Shown: positions 1 through 7,700, counted from the first letter of the stretch. The stretch is 64,000 nucleotides of DNA from an uncultured Clostridia bacterium (GCA_944412445.1 CALYBJ010000014.1:1-64000), one strand, 5' to 3'. Translations and numbers: made by a program. The notes: generated by a model not told the origin, from the sequence alone.

Positions 1-31
1 AAAATTTTCGGTTACGATATCGTTTGTAAGA

Positions 32-150
32 CTTTCGGATTTCCGGGAGCCTTTTTATATCGAAAGAATTTCATAAATAATTTGTTTTTTATATCATCTT
101 CAAAGCCTTCATCTTTCGGAAGCCTTTTTATATTGACAAAAAGAATTTCA
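32..150 (+). repeat. degenerate tandem duplication of a promoter region
   Basis: Two copies of one block lie head to tail, about 32-73 and 113-150. Both contain AGCCTTTTTATAT (48-60 and 121-133) and AAGAATTTCA (64-73 and 141-150), and both begin CTTTCGGA. After each copy a similar ATATCATC string follows. Copy two carries the intact -35 TTGACA; copy one has ATCGAA at that point, so it looks like a decayed older promoter copy. No gene is seen in 1-150. Confidence 0.6.
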
Positions 151-161
151 GCTGTTATAAT
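133..161 (+). promoter_or_regulatory. sigma-A promoter of the SAM riboswitch transcript
   Basis: A perfect consensus promoter: TTGACA at 133-138, a 17-bp spacer, TATAAT at 156-161. The expected start point, near 168, falls just ahead of the riboswitch P1 helix. Confidence 0.9.
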
Positions 162-168
162 ATCATCA

Positions 169-248
169 CCATAAAGAGTGCACGAGGGACAGCCCCGACG
201 ACTGCACAGCAACCTGCTTCTGCAAGGTGCTAAAGGCTGAACGATGGG
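169..248 (+). promoter_or_regulatory. SAM-I/IV-variant riboswitch aptamer
   Basis: The sequence matches the SAM-I clan core: AGAG after P1, a P2 helix (GTGCA 178-182 with TGCAC 203-207) holding the GAGGGAC kink-turn strand, then GCAACC, a P3 hairpin closed by AAGG, GGTGCTAA and a closing CGATGG. P1 pairs CCAT (169-172) with ATGG (244-247). The loop CAGCC (190-194) can pair with GGCTG (235-239), the conserved pseudoknot. There is no P4 hairpin between the pseudoknot and P1, which points to the SAM-I/IV variant rather than classical SAM-I. Class assignment is by eye from the consensus; a covariance-model search would settle it. Confidence 0.85.
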
Positions 249-261
249 CAGAAAAAACATT

Positions 262-292
262 AACGCTTATCTGACGATGGGCGTTTTTTTTT
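262..292 (+). terminator. riboswitch-controlled intrinsic terminator
   Basis: AACGCTTATC (262-271) pairs over 10 bp with GATGGGCGTT (276-285), followed by a run of nine T. The P1 3' strand GATGGGC (243-249) can instead pair with GCTTATC (265-271), the left arm of this terminator. Sequestering GATGGGC in the SAM-bound aptamer would therefore free the terminator, so the sequence predicts a transcriptional OFF switch. Confidence 0.88.
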
Positions 293-327
293 CGTCTTTA
301 CGGAAAAATTTTAAGGAGACAAAAAAA

Positions 328-636
328 ATGAACAAAACAGAAATCACAAAGCGTTTAAAACCCGGATGCAAATTATATGTTTACCTTGAGGACACGGAAA
401 CGGCATTAAAATTCGCGGAAGACGCCGAGAACCAAGGCTTTTTATTCGGCGACGGCAAAAAGCCCACGGAAAGAACCATGGAGATGATAATGGCAGTAAA
501 CGAAGATAAAACAATAAACTATGTTGGCTTTACAGGCTTTACGGCATACGGCTGCAAAGCGAAAAAAATCGGAGAAAAAACCTTAATAAGAGTTGATTAT
601 AAAAAGCATCTGCAAAAAGCAAACAAAAAAAATTAA
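328..636 (+). CDS. SAM-riboswitch-controlled small protein of unknown function
   Basis: Encodes 102 residues that I do not recognise as any named family. It is soluble: no signal peptide, no membrane segment, no metal-binding Cys cluster (two Cys, residues 11 and about 84). It is Lys-rich at both ends, with a central stretch of alternating acidic and hydrophobic residues. The start chosen is ATG 328, which has AAGGAGA at 313-319; an upstream in-frame ATG at 244 lies inside the riboswitch and is rejected. It is the first gene after the SAM switch, so a role in methionine, SAM or methylation metabolism is a guess from regulation only. The next gene begins 61 bases on with no terminator between. 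Confidence 0.8.
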   Translation: MNKTEITKRLKPGCKLYVYLEDTETALKFAEDAENQGFLFGDGKKPTERTMEMIMAVNEDKTINYVGFTGFTAYGCKAKKIGEKTLIRVDYKKHLQKANKKN

Positions 637-697
637 GCCTTGCTTCTTTCGGTTTTATATGCCATTATAGAATAAACTTATTTTAGGAGCTGATAAT

Positions 698-1624
698 TTG
701 AAAAACAATTATATCTGCGGAAGCTATATTCCCTCTGCGGAAGCAAAGCAGGAGGATTTGCAGAAAATCAATTTTAACAAAATCACTCATGTTTTTATAG
801 CCTTTTCCACACTGCACAGGGAAAACGATTTATATTTGCCTCAGGTGGGAAGCGACACGGAGCAGGGACTTCGCCTTATTCAAAAGGAAATCGCCCGTCA
901 AAAGGCTTCTTGCCAAATGTTAATATCAATCGGAGGAGCAGGAGCAGGATTTTTCTGTGAAGCTTCTTCAAATGAAGAAAACAGAAAGGCATTCGCATTA
1001 AGATGTGCCGAATTTATAAGCCGTTATTCTCTTGACGGAATTGATTTGGACTGGGAGTTTCCGGGGCTTCGTCATCTGGATGTCAGCGCCTGCGACCACT
1101 GCGTCAGTGATTTTACACTGCTTTGCCGGGCAATAAGGGAAGAAATCGGCGGCAAGCTTTTAACCTCGGCAATGGGCTCCGACCACTGGAACAGACTTGA
1201 AAACACACAGCTTAACAAGCTTCTTGACTATGCGGGAATAATGACCTACGACATGGACGAGGAATCCCACAGCAAAATGTCCCTTACAAAAAGCGCCATG
1301 GAGGGCTGGGCGGCTAACGGCTTTGACAGGGAAAAACTGCTTTTGGGCGTGCCCTTTTACGCCAGAAGCAGGATTGAGAAATACAACTGGATGGGCTACG
1401 ATATAATCAAAGAGAGAGTAATAAACGGCGACGGAAAAATTTTTGAAAAGGACGGTCAGAGCTACGCCCAGCTGGACGGAGATGTTATGTCAATAGACAC
1501 GCCGGAAGCAATAAAAGAAAAGGTTTCCTACTTAAAGGAACAGGGCTTCGGAGGAATATTCTGCTGGCAGGAGCTTTCCGACTATAACGGTGAGCTGAGA
1601 GACGCCATGTATATAAATATTTAA
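698..1624 (+). CDS. glycoside hydrolase family 18 protein (chitinase-like)
   Basis: A 308-residue single-domain GH18 TIM barrel. The family signature DxxDxDxE is intact as DGIDLDWE at residues 113-120, with Glu120 the expected proton donor; SIGGAGAGF near 77-85 is the second conserved strand and GGIFCWQE near the end carries the usual Trp. GH18 enzymes cleave beta-1,4-GlcNAc links in chitin oligomers or N-glycan cores. There is no signal peptide and no carbohydrate-binding module, so it probably acts in the cytoplasm on imported oligosaccharides. The start is TTG 698 with AGGAG at 685-689. No terminator separates it from the small gene upstream, so it may share the SAM-controlled transcript. 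Confidence 0.88.
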   Translation: MKNNYICGSYIPSAEAKQEDLQKINFNKITHVFIAFSTLHRENDLYLPQVGSDTEQGLRLIQKEIARQKASCQMLISIGGAGAGFFCEASSNEENRKAFALRCAEFISRYSLDGIDLDWEFPGLRHLDVSACDHCVSDFTLLCRAIREEIGGKLLTSAMGSDHWNRLENTQLNKLLDYAGIMTYDMDEESHSKMSLTKSAMEGWAANGFDREKLLLGVPFYARSRIEKYNWMGYDIIKERVINGDGKIFEKDGQSYAQLDGDVMSIDTPEAIKEKVSYLKEQGFGGIFCWQELSDYNGELRDAMYINI

Positions 1625-1630
1625 AATAAA

Positions 1631-1656
1631 AACGGCGTCACAAATGTGACGCTGTT
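1631..1656. terminator. bidirectional terminator between convergent genes
   Basis: An inverted repeat with core GCGTCACA-AA-TGTGACGC sits between the GH18 gene (plus) and the DUF3267 gene (minus), with T-rich flank on the plus side and A-rich flank on the other. A close relative occurs at 2366-2392. Confidence 0.75.
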
Positions 1657-1657
1657 A

Positions 1658-2236
1658 TTAATTTATTTTTTCAAAAACATTCATTGCTGTGCCTTCATCA
1701 TATATTAAAATATCATCCGGCTTTTTTCTCAGAATAAATGACACATAAAAATCTCCTGTCGCTCCCGACAAATTTGCAATCTGAACAATATATATATACC
1801 AGAACAGCGTCTCTCTTAAAATAAGATTTAATATAAGACAAAGTATTCCGAAAAATACAACAGGAGCAAGTCCTATAATTAAATATTCTTTTTTATTAAA
1901 AAAAGCATCGCTTTTCGCATAAGCATACAGACCGGTAAAACCGTATTTTACCTTTTTACCGGAAAACTTCTTAAAAAAAATTCCGTGAACTGCTTCATGA
2001 AGCATCATATATACCACAACTAACGCCAATAATATAAAAAGTTTTATCAGCGATATATAGAGCTCCTGTGAAAAAAACTTATATATGTCAACAGGCACTA
2101 AAACATATCCAACAACAAGCAAAATAATTTCAATAAACAGTGCAGCTGTGTTTAGCCAAATTGCTTTTTTCTTGTCATGCTTCAAATCAATTCTCATAGT
2201 CTGTCTGTAATTTTCGGGAAGCTCAAAAATATACAT
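1658..2236 (-). CDS. DUF3267 family putative zinc metalloprotease
   Basis: A 192-residue membrane protein with an HExxH zinc motif (HEAVH, residues 80-84) at the end of the second hydrophobic helix, followed by Phe/Lys-rich FKKFSGKKVKYGF and two further hydrophobic segments. This arrangement is that of the DUF3267 putative zincins, whose substrates are largely unknown. I chose the ATG at 2236, preceded by GCAGGTGA; a longer in-frame start at 2275 lacks a ribosome site and adds residues not typical of the family. It has its own terminator at 1631-1656 and is flanked by similar hairpins on both sides. Confidence 0.75.
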   Translation of the reverse strand: MYIFELPENYRQTMRIDLKHDKKKAIWLNTAALFIEIILLVVGYVLVPVDIYKFFSQELYISLIKLFILLALVVVYMMLHEAVHGIFFKKFSGKKVKYGFTGLYAYAKSDAFFNKKEYLIIGLAPVVFFGILCLILNLILRETLFWYIYIVQIANLSGATGDFYVSFILRKKPDDILIYDEGTAMNVFEKIN

Positions 2237-2365
2237 AAAATCACCTGCTCTGAGAAATATTATTAAAGACTCCATTTATTAACTTTATTTTAATATAGCA
2301 TAGTAAAATATTAAAGTCAAATATAAAGTCCCATAGAAAATAAATTTTACCCTCTTGAAGAAAAA

Positions 2366-2392
2366 AACAGCGTCACAAATGTGGCGCCGTAA
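2366..2392 (-). terminator. terminator of the CPBP protease gene
   Basis: On the minus strand ACGGCGCCACA pairs with TGTGACGCTGT around a short loop and runs into seven T. Its core GCGTCACAAATGTG is identical to that of the hairpin at 1631-1656. Confidence 0.8.
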
Positions 2393-2403
2393 TTATTTAG
2401 TTT

Positions 2404-3741
2404 TTAATATAGCATTAAAGCCATTATTGTTTCGTATGCAACTGCTATAATTGCAATTATCATAGGTCCCGTGCCGATATACGCTCCAGCAAGAGTTTTA
2501 TTTGAAATTTTTGCCGAGAACGGATGAGGCGCCCAGGAAAAATCTCTGCCCACATTAACAAGGGGCGATTTATACAGCTTTTTCGGGGTCTTGAATCTGA
2601 ACAGTATAAAGGCGCATATAAGTCCCAGAACTATAAATCCGTAGAAAAATATGTTGCAAAGCATATATTGTGATGAATCTGTTCCGTAAAAGTCGGCAAC
2701 GATTGTTACGGCAACGGAAAATGCGTTGTTTATAAAGTGGATTATTATACCCGTCCATATTGACTCGGTAATTATAACCGCATAGCCTATGGCAATTCCC
2801 GCTATAAACGCAAAGGGAATCTGAACAAGGTTGCAGTGCATTAATGCGAAAACAAATGAGGAACACAAAACCGCGAACATATCGCCGTATCTTCTGAGAG
2901 GCTGCATTATAACGCCTCTCAGAGCCATCTCTTCAATAAACGCCGGCACAACAGCCGAGCTTACAAAATAAAGGTTTATGCCCAGCGGGTCAAAGGGCGT
3001 CTTAACGGTTTCGGGCAGATTGATTTCAACGCCGAAAAGAGTTTCAATAAACTCATTGAAATATCCGGTAATTATATTTCCTATAAGACATATTCCGAAA
3101 GCCGCAAAAACAATCAGCGGCAGAAGAGAAGGATTCTTCGGTTTTTCCGCAGGAATCCTGCAGCCGCAGCTTTTCCTTGTTAAATATCCTAAAAGGAAAA
3201 AGGGGCCTCCTACAAACAGCACGGAATAAAGTATCTGAAAAAGATACTGAACCCTTGCGGTGTTCCAAAGAAGGGCAAAAGCGTTGTAATCAGCTGAGCC
3301 GCTCGCTTTGAAATAGCCCATAAACATCTGAAACGCTCCAACAAAAAGCGATGACAGAATTATATACAAAAGCATGGAGCCGCCGCCTACCGCGCTGAGC
3401 TTCCTTAAATTGTTTTTTTCTCTGCGCCACAAATCAGCAGGAATAAAAGAAGGAGGTCTGCGGAAATTTTCTCCGCCGTAAAAGCCGCCGCCTTCCGGCT
3501 GACCGTTTGTATAAAAACTTCCGTTTCCTTCCGGCTGACCGTTTGTATAAAAACTTCCGTTTCCTTCCGGCTGACCGTTTTTATAAGAATCAGCATTTTC
3601 ACTTGACCGGCTGTCAGTGTAAAAACCGGCATTTTCACTTGACTGACCGTTTCCGTAAAAATTACCGTTCCCGCTTTCCGGCACATTATAATAATTATTT
3701 TCCTCCGACGGTCTGCCGTCTTCTCTCGGCTCATAATCCAT
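2404..3741 (-). CDS. CPBP family intramembrane metalloprotease with repeat-rich N-terminal tail
   Basis: A 445-residue protein. Residues 1-100 are a hydrophilic Asn/Gly/Tyr-rich tail with repeats of the form NGQPEGNGSFYT, encoded by a 36-bp DNA repeat. From about 120 there are seven or eight membrane helices. The CPBP (Abi) motifs are present: EEMALR at 270-275, FALMH with His302, and HFINN with His335, which bind zinc in this glutamic protease-like family (relatives of Rce1). Relatives process prenylated proteins or peptides, but the substrate here is unknown. The start ATG 3741 follows GGGGGAG about 13 bases upstream. It is transcribed alone, ending at the hairpin 2366-2392. Confidence 0.85.
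   Translation of the reverse strand: MDYEPREDGRPSEENNYYNVPESGNGNFYGNGQSSENAGFYTDSRSSENADSYKNGQPEGNGSFYTNGQPEGNGSFYTNGQPEGGGFYGGENFRRPPSFIPADLWRREKNNLRKLSAVGGGSMLLYIILSSLFVGAFQMFMGYFKASGSADYNAFALLWNTARVQYLFQILYSVLFVGGPFFLLGYLTRKSCGCRIPAEKPKNPSLLPLIVFAAFGICLIGNIITGYFNEFIETLFGVEINLPETVKTPFDPLGINLYFVSSAVVPAFIEEMALRGVIMQPLRRYGDMFAVLCSSFVFALMHCNLVQIPFAFIAGIAIGYAVIITESIWTGIIIHFINNAFSVAVTIVADFYGTDSSQYMLCNIFFYGFIVLGLICAFILFRFKTPKKLYKSPLVNVGRDFSWAPHPFSAKISNKTLAGAYIGTGPMIIAIIAVAYETIMALMLY
3491..3598. repeat. 36-bp tandem repeat inside the CPBP gene
   Basis: Two identical 36-bp units (3491-3526 and 3527-3562) and a third diverged one (3563-about 3598), with weaker echoes further on to about 3660. Because the unit is a multiple of three, copy number can change without shifting the frame; it encodes the 12-residue NGQPEGNGSFYT unit. 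Confidence 0.9.
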
Positions 3742-3802
3742 CCGCCGCTCATCTCCCCCCGTAATTCCCTGCCGGATTATTGTTTCATTTTATTTTTTCT
3801 CT

Positions 3803-4672
3803 TTATTGTATCTCTTTAAGTATTTCCTTTAATGCCCCTGCCGCAGCCGAAAAAGCTTCTTTATTGGTTTTATAGGTATAAACATTTTTAAGCTTATCGG
3901 CGATTCCGCCTTTCTGCTCAAGCTTTTCAAGACCTACAAAGCTTATAAGATGAGGCTCCAGTGTAAGGAACACGCTTCCGTCCTTTTCCTCGCCGCATCT
4001 TTTTAAAAGCTCCTTTATATTTCCGTCGCCTTTTCCCGGAGGCACTACCGCTCCGTCAGAAAAAAGAGCGTCTTTTATATGAAGATATTCCGTAAAACCG
4101 GAAAGCTTTTCAAAAGCGGGAAGCACCTGAACGCCGCACTGTATAAAGTTGGCAGGGTCGAAAACTCCCCTTATTTTTCCCTTAAAGCTTTTAAGTATAT
4201 CAAGGCATCTGTCGTCGGTATCGCCCCAGATGCCCTTTTCGTTTTCATGACAGCACATAACGCCGTTTTTCAGGGCGTAGGAGCTCATGGCGTCAAGCCT
4301 TTCAAAGCACTCGCTGCGGCAGTCCTCATATTTTTCATTCTTATCAATAAAAAAACTGAAAATACGGATATTTTTCGTGCCTAAAATACAGGCGTTTTCA
4401 ACGCACTGCTTAAACTTTTCAAAATGAGGCTTAAAGTCCTCATGTATGCCGATTTTACCGAAGGGCGAGCCGATTGCCGAAACGCCTATGCCGCCGCCGT
4501 CAAGCTGTTTTTTCAGCTCTTTTGCCATATCTGCCGTAAAATCGGAAATATTTACTCCGTTTACCCCTCTGGGCTCTATGTGTGTAATGCCGTTTTCACG
4601 AAGAACGGCTATCTGCTCCGAAGCAGTTTCGCCGCCTTCGTCGGCAAAGGCTGAAAGTATAAACTCCGCCAT
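3803..4672 (-). CDS. sugar phosphate isomerase/epimerase family protein
   Basis: A 289-residue TIM-barrel protein of the xylose isomerase-like (AP endonuclease 2) superfamily. The early FADEGGE segment, the central FDPANFIQCG and HIKDALFSDG, and a late LTLEPHL supply the acidic and His residues that coordinate a divalent metal in this fold. Family members isomerise or epimerise sugars and inositols; the substrate here cannot be read from sequence. The start has AAGGAGA six bases upstream. It follows glgA by 14 bases and is likely co-transcribed with it. A second family member lies at 10559-11410. Confidence 0.8.
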   Translation of the reverse strand: MAEFILSAFADEGGETASEQIAVLRENGITHIEPRGVNGVNISDFTADMAKELKKQLDGGGIGVSAIGSPFGKIGIHEDFKPHFEKFKQCVENACILGTKNIRIFSFFIDKNEKYEDCRSECFERLDAMSSYALKNGVMCCHENEKGIWGDTDDRCLDILKSFKGKIRGVFDPANFIQCGVQVLPAFEKLSGFTEYLHIKDALFSDGAVVPPGKGDGNIKELLKRCGEEKDGSVFLTLEPHLISFVGLEKLEQKGGIADKLKNVYTYKTNKEAFSAAAGALKEILKEIQ

Positions 4673-4686
4673 AAAAAATCTCCTTA

Positions 4687-6108
4687 TCAGCCTAAGATTT
4701 CCTTATACATATTGATGTACTCTCCTGCTGAGCGCGCCCAGCTGAAATCACATTCCATTGCTCTCTTTACAAGAATCTGCCAGCCTTCCTTATCCTTGTA
4801 GCCCTCGTCGGCTCTTCTCATGGTGTGAAGCATATCGTGGGCGTTGTAGTTGGCAAAGGTGAAGCCGTTGCCTCCGCCCAGTCCCGAATCCTCAATGGAA
4901 TCCTTTAAGCCGCCTGTTTCCCTTACTATGGGTATAGTGCCGTAGCGCAGGGAAATCATCTGGGAAAGTCCGCAGGGCTCGCTCTTTGAAGGCATCAGGA
5001 ATATATCCGAGCCTGCGTAGATTTTATTTGCCAGATCGGCGAAAAAGCCTAATTTAAGGCCAACCTTGTCGGGGTATCTTGCCGCAAGCTCACGGAAGAA
5101 GTTTTCATACTGCCATTCGCCGGAGCCTAAAATTATTACCTGTGCGTCGGAGGTGCAAATAAACTCCTCAAGAACCGCCTTTACAAGGTCGAAGCCCTTA
5201 TGTCCTACAAGCCTTGATACCATTGCGAAAATGGGAGCGTCCTCATTCTGGGGAAGATTGAAATATTTCTGAAGCTCCGCTTTGTCCTTTTTCTTGTTTT
5301 CAAGATTTTCAGCGGAGAAATTATACCATATATCCTTATCGGTTTCGGGATTATACATATCGTAGCTTATGCCGTTAAGTATTCCCTGAAGCTTCCATGA
5401 CCTTGCCACAAGAATCTGGTCAAGTCCGTGGGAGTACCACGGGTCAAGAATTTCCTTTGCGTATGTAGGACTTACTGTAGTTACCTTATTCGCGGTTTCA
5501 ATGGCGCCCTTCATAAAGTTAATGCAGTCGTCATACTCAACGATGCCTCTGTCATACCATGAAAGTCCTACTACATTTTCAAGTATTTCCTTGCCGTATT
5601 TGCCCTGGTACTGAATATTGTGAATTGTAAATACCGTTTTAATGTTTTCATATCCGGGCTTCTGAGCGTACATTGTGCTGTAATATACGGGAACAAGCGC
5701 CGTCTGCCAGTCGTTGCAGTGGATAATATCCGGCTTGAAATCAATAACGGGTATTATTTCCAGAACCGCTCTTGAGAAAAAGGCGAACCTTTCAGCATCG
5801 TCGTAATGTCCGTAAATGGAATCACGCTTAAAATAATACTGGTTGTCTATAAAGTAATAAACAACTCCGTCTTTTCTGAGCTCAAATATTCCGCAGTACT
5901 GCCTTCTCCATGCTACGGGCACGGTAATATTGGTGATGTACTGCATCTGGTCCTTGTATTCCTGCTTAATTCCCTCATAGAGAGGAAGAACTACGCGGCA
6001 GCCGATCATTCTCTTTCTCAGAGCCTGTGGAAGAGAGCCCGCAACATCACCTAATCCGCCGCTTGCTATAAACGGCTTCGCTTCGCTAACTGCAAATAAT
6101 ACTTTCAT
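4687..6108 (-). CDS. glgA: glycogen synthase (ADP-glucose, GT5)
   Basis: A 473-residue GT-B glycosyltransferase that extends alpha-1,4-glucan from ADP-glucose. The N-terminal ADP-glucose site is present as SGGLGDVAGSLPQAL (residues about 16-30), the HCNDWQTALVP and TIHNIQYQGKY segments are typical, and the C-terminal domain has the MPSKSEPCGLSQMISLRYGTIPIVRETGGL nucleotide-sugar region here named by its ends at about 375-405. The Lys of the usual KxGGLGDV is replaced by Ala (IASGG), a variant common in clostridial enzymes. It stands without glgC, glgB or glgP nearby, between an orphan ParA and a sugar isomerase-like gene. AAAGGAG precedes the ATG. Confidence 0.95.
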   Translation of the reverse strand: MKVLFAVSEAKPFIASGGLGDVAGSLPQALRKRMIGCRVVLPLYEGIKQEYKDQMQYITNITVPVAWRRQYCGIFELRKDGVVYYFIDNQYYFKRDSIYGHYDDAERFAFFSRAVLEIIPVIDFKPDIIHCNDWQTALVPVYYSTMYAQKPGYENIKTVFTIHNIQYQGKYGKEILENVVGLSWYDRGIVEYDDCINFMKGAIETANKVTTVSPTYAKEILDPWYSHGLDQILVARSWKLQGILNGISYDMYNPETDKDIWYNFSAENLENKKKDKAELQKYFNLPQNEDAPIFAMVSRLVGHKGFDLVKAVLEEFICTSDAQVIILGSGEWQYENFFRELAARYPDKVGLKLGFFADLANKIYAGSDIFLMPSKSEPCGLSQMISLRYGTIPIVRETGGLKDSIEDSGLGGGNGFTFANYNAHDMLHTMRRADEGYKDKEGWQILVKRAMECDFSWARSAGEYINMYKEILG

Positions 6109-6123
6109 TGATTTTTGCTCCTT

Positions 6124-6888
6124 TCATTTCTGATGTGATAAAAACTCGTCGCAGAGAGCGTTGTACGCCGCAGCTCCTTTGGAATTTTTATCGAAATATA
6201 TTACGGGCTGACCGAAGCTGGGAGCTTCCGAAAGCCTGACATTTCTCGGAATCGTTACCGAATAAACCTTCTTGGGGAAAAATCTTTTAACCTCGTTTAC
6301 AACCTGCTGTGTAAGATTGAGCCTGCCGTCGTACATTGTAAGAAGAACGCCTTCTATATCAAGGTACGGATTATAAAGCCTTTTTATTTTTCTTACGGTT
6401 GACATAAGCTGGGAAAGTCCCTCAAGGGCGTAATACTCGCACTGTATTGGCACCAAAAAGGTGTCGGAGGCGGTAAGGGCGTTTAAAGTTATAAGCCCCA
6501 ATGACGGCGGACAGTCAAGGAATATGTAGTCGTAGTTTTCCCAAACCTCCGCAAGGGCGTTTTTTAAAATGCTCTCCCTGTTGTCCATGTCTATGATTTC
6601 AAGCTCCGCTCCCGCCAGGTTCATATTCGCCGGTATAATGTCCACTCCCTGAAACTCCGTGGATATTATTGCTTCCGAAGCTTTAATCTCACCTGTTATA
6701 ACCTCATAGGAGGACTTTTTTATTTCTCTTTTGTTGATTCCGTAGCCGCTGGTGGAGTTGCCCTGAGGATCTATATCCGCAAGAAGCACCTTTTTGCCTC
6801 TTGCTCCCACAGCCGCCGAAAGATTTACCGCGGTTGTGGTTTTACCGACGCCGCCTTTCTGATTCAATATTGAAACGGTCTTTGCCAT
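6124..6888 (-). CDS. ParA/Soj family ATPase without a ParB partner
   Basis: A 254-residue deviant Walker ATPase. Walker A is KGGVGKTT at residues 11-18, Walker A' is ADIDPQGN near 38-45, and Walker B is FLDCPPSLG near 123. Length and sequence are those of Soj/ParA chromosome-partitioning ATPases, which bind DNA as ATP dimers. No parB/spo0J or oriC-linked gene is beside it; neighbours are ktrA upstream (61 bases) and glgA downstream (15 bases). It could be a second, non-oriC ParA that positions another cargo. The ribosome site is weak (AAGAAAAG). Confidence 0.88.
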   Translation of the reverse strand: MAKTVSILNQKGGVGKTTTAVNLSAAVGARGKKVLLADIDPQGNSTSGYGINKREIKKSSYEVITGEIKASEAIISTEFQGVDIIPANMNLAGAELEIIDMDNRESILKNALAEVWENYDYIFLDCPPSLGLITLNALTASDTFLVPIQCEYYALEGLSQLMSTVRKIKRLYNPYLDIEGVLLTMYDGRLNLTQQVVNEVKRFFPKKVYSVTIPRNVRLSEAPSFGQPVIYFDKNSKGAAAYNALCDEFLSHQK

Positions 6889-6949
6889 AATAACTTTTCT
6901 TACACTTTCCTTATTTTTATTTTATCCCTTATCTTTAATATAAGCTTAA

Positions 6950-7597
6950 TTATCTGATAAATTTCTTAACATTCCCCTGAGTACTTAAAACTATCATTCT
7001 CTCGCCCTCTCCGAATATGTAATCGGGAGCGGGATTTGAGTTAAGATCTCCGTTCTGTTCTCTTATCGCAAGAATATTTATGCCGTATTTTGAACGCACA
7101 TTTAAAGCCGCAACCGTTTTTCCTATCCAGCTGTCGGGAACAAATATCTCATAAATGGCAACATCCTTCGATATTTCAAAATAATCCACAAGATGATTTG
7201 AGCTGAATTTAACAGCGGTTTTTAAAGCCGTGTCCTTTTCGGGATAAATAATCTCATCGGCTCCGTTCTTTAAAAGGAATTTTGCGTGAATATCCCGACC
7301 TGCCTTACTCACAACATAAGAAGCTCCCATTTCCTTTAAAAGAGAGGTTATTTCGAGACTGCTTTGGAAATCGTTCCCTATGCATACAAAGCATATATCA
7401 AAATTGTTTACGCCTAAAGACATAAGGGTTTCTTCGTTTGTGCAGTCGCCTACCTGAGCGTAAGCCACGCTGCCGATTACCGACTGAACTGCATCCTCGT
7501 TTTTGTCAACCACCATTATTTCGTCACCAAGCTCCACAAACTTTGTAGCAAGATGCCTGCCAAAACGTCCTAATCCGACTATCAGTATACTTTTCAT
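6950..7597 (-). CDS. ktrA: Ktr/Trk potassium uptake regulatory subunit (RCK)
   Basis: A 215-residue cytoplasmic protein: an N-terminal Rossmann RCK_N domain with GLGRFG at residues 8-13 (NAD/ATP site) and a C-terminal TrkA_C domain from about 135. It forms the octameric ring that gates the KtrB channel in response to ATP/ADP and cyclic di-AMP. It lies 103 bases downstream of ktrB on the same strand, and AAGGAGAG gives a strong start. Confidence 0.9.
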   Translation of the reverse strand: MKSILIVGLGRFGRHLATKFVELGDEIMVVDKNEDAVQSVIGSVAYAQVGDCTNEETLMSLGVNNFDICFVCIGNDFQSSLEITSLLKEMGASYVVSKAGRDIHAKFLLKNGADEIIYPEKDTALKTAVKFSSNHLVDYFEISKDVAIYEIFVPDSWIGKTVAALNVRSKYGINILAIREQNGDLNSNPAPDYIFGEGERMIVLSTQGNVKKFIR

Positions 7598-7700
7598 TAC
7601 AATCTCTCCTTATAGAGTTATAAAAATTACAGCAGCAATATGCTTAATGCGTTTTATTTTACTTACCCGCATTATATCCGCTTATTTCGATTACGGAAAA

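Noticed and set aside
12-260. Open frame of 82 codons on the minus strand at the left edge
   Set aside because: It runs antisense through the promoter and riboswitch, has no ribosome site, and its composition is that of structured RNA.
244-327. In-frame upstream start for the 102-residue protein
   Set aside because: The ATG at 244 lies in riboswitch P1 and the frame crosses the terminator; ATG 328 has a clear AAGGAGA.
3491-3660. 36-bp repeats as a CRISPR array
   Set aside because: Units are contiguous with no spacers and lie in frame in a protein-coding gene.
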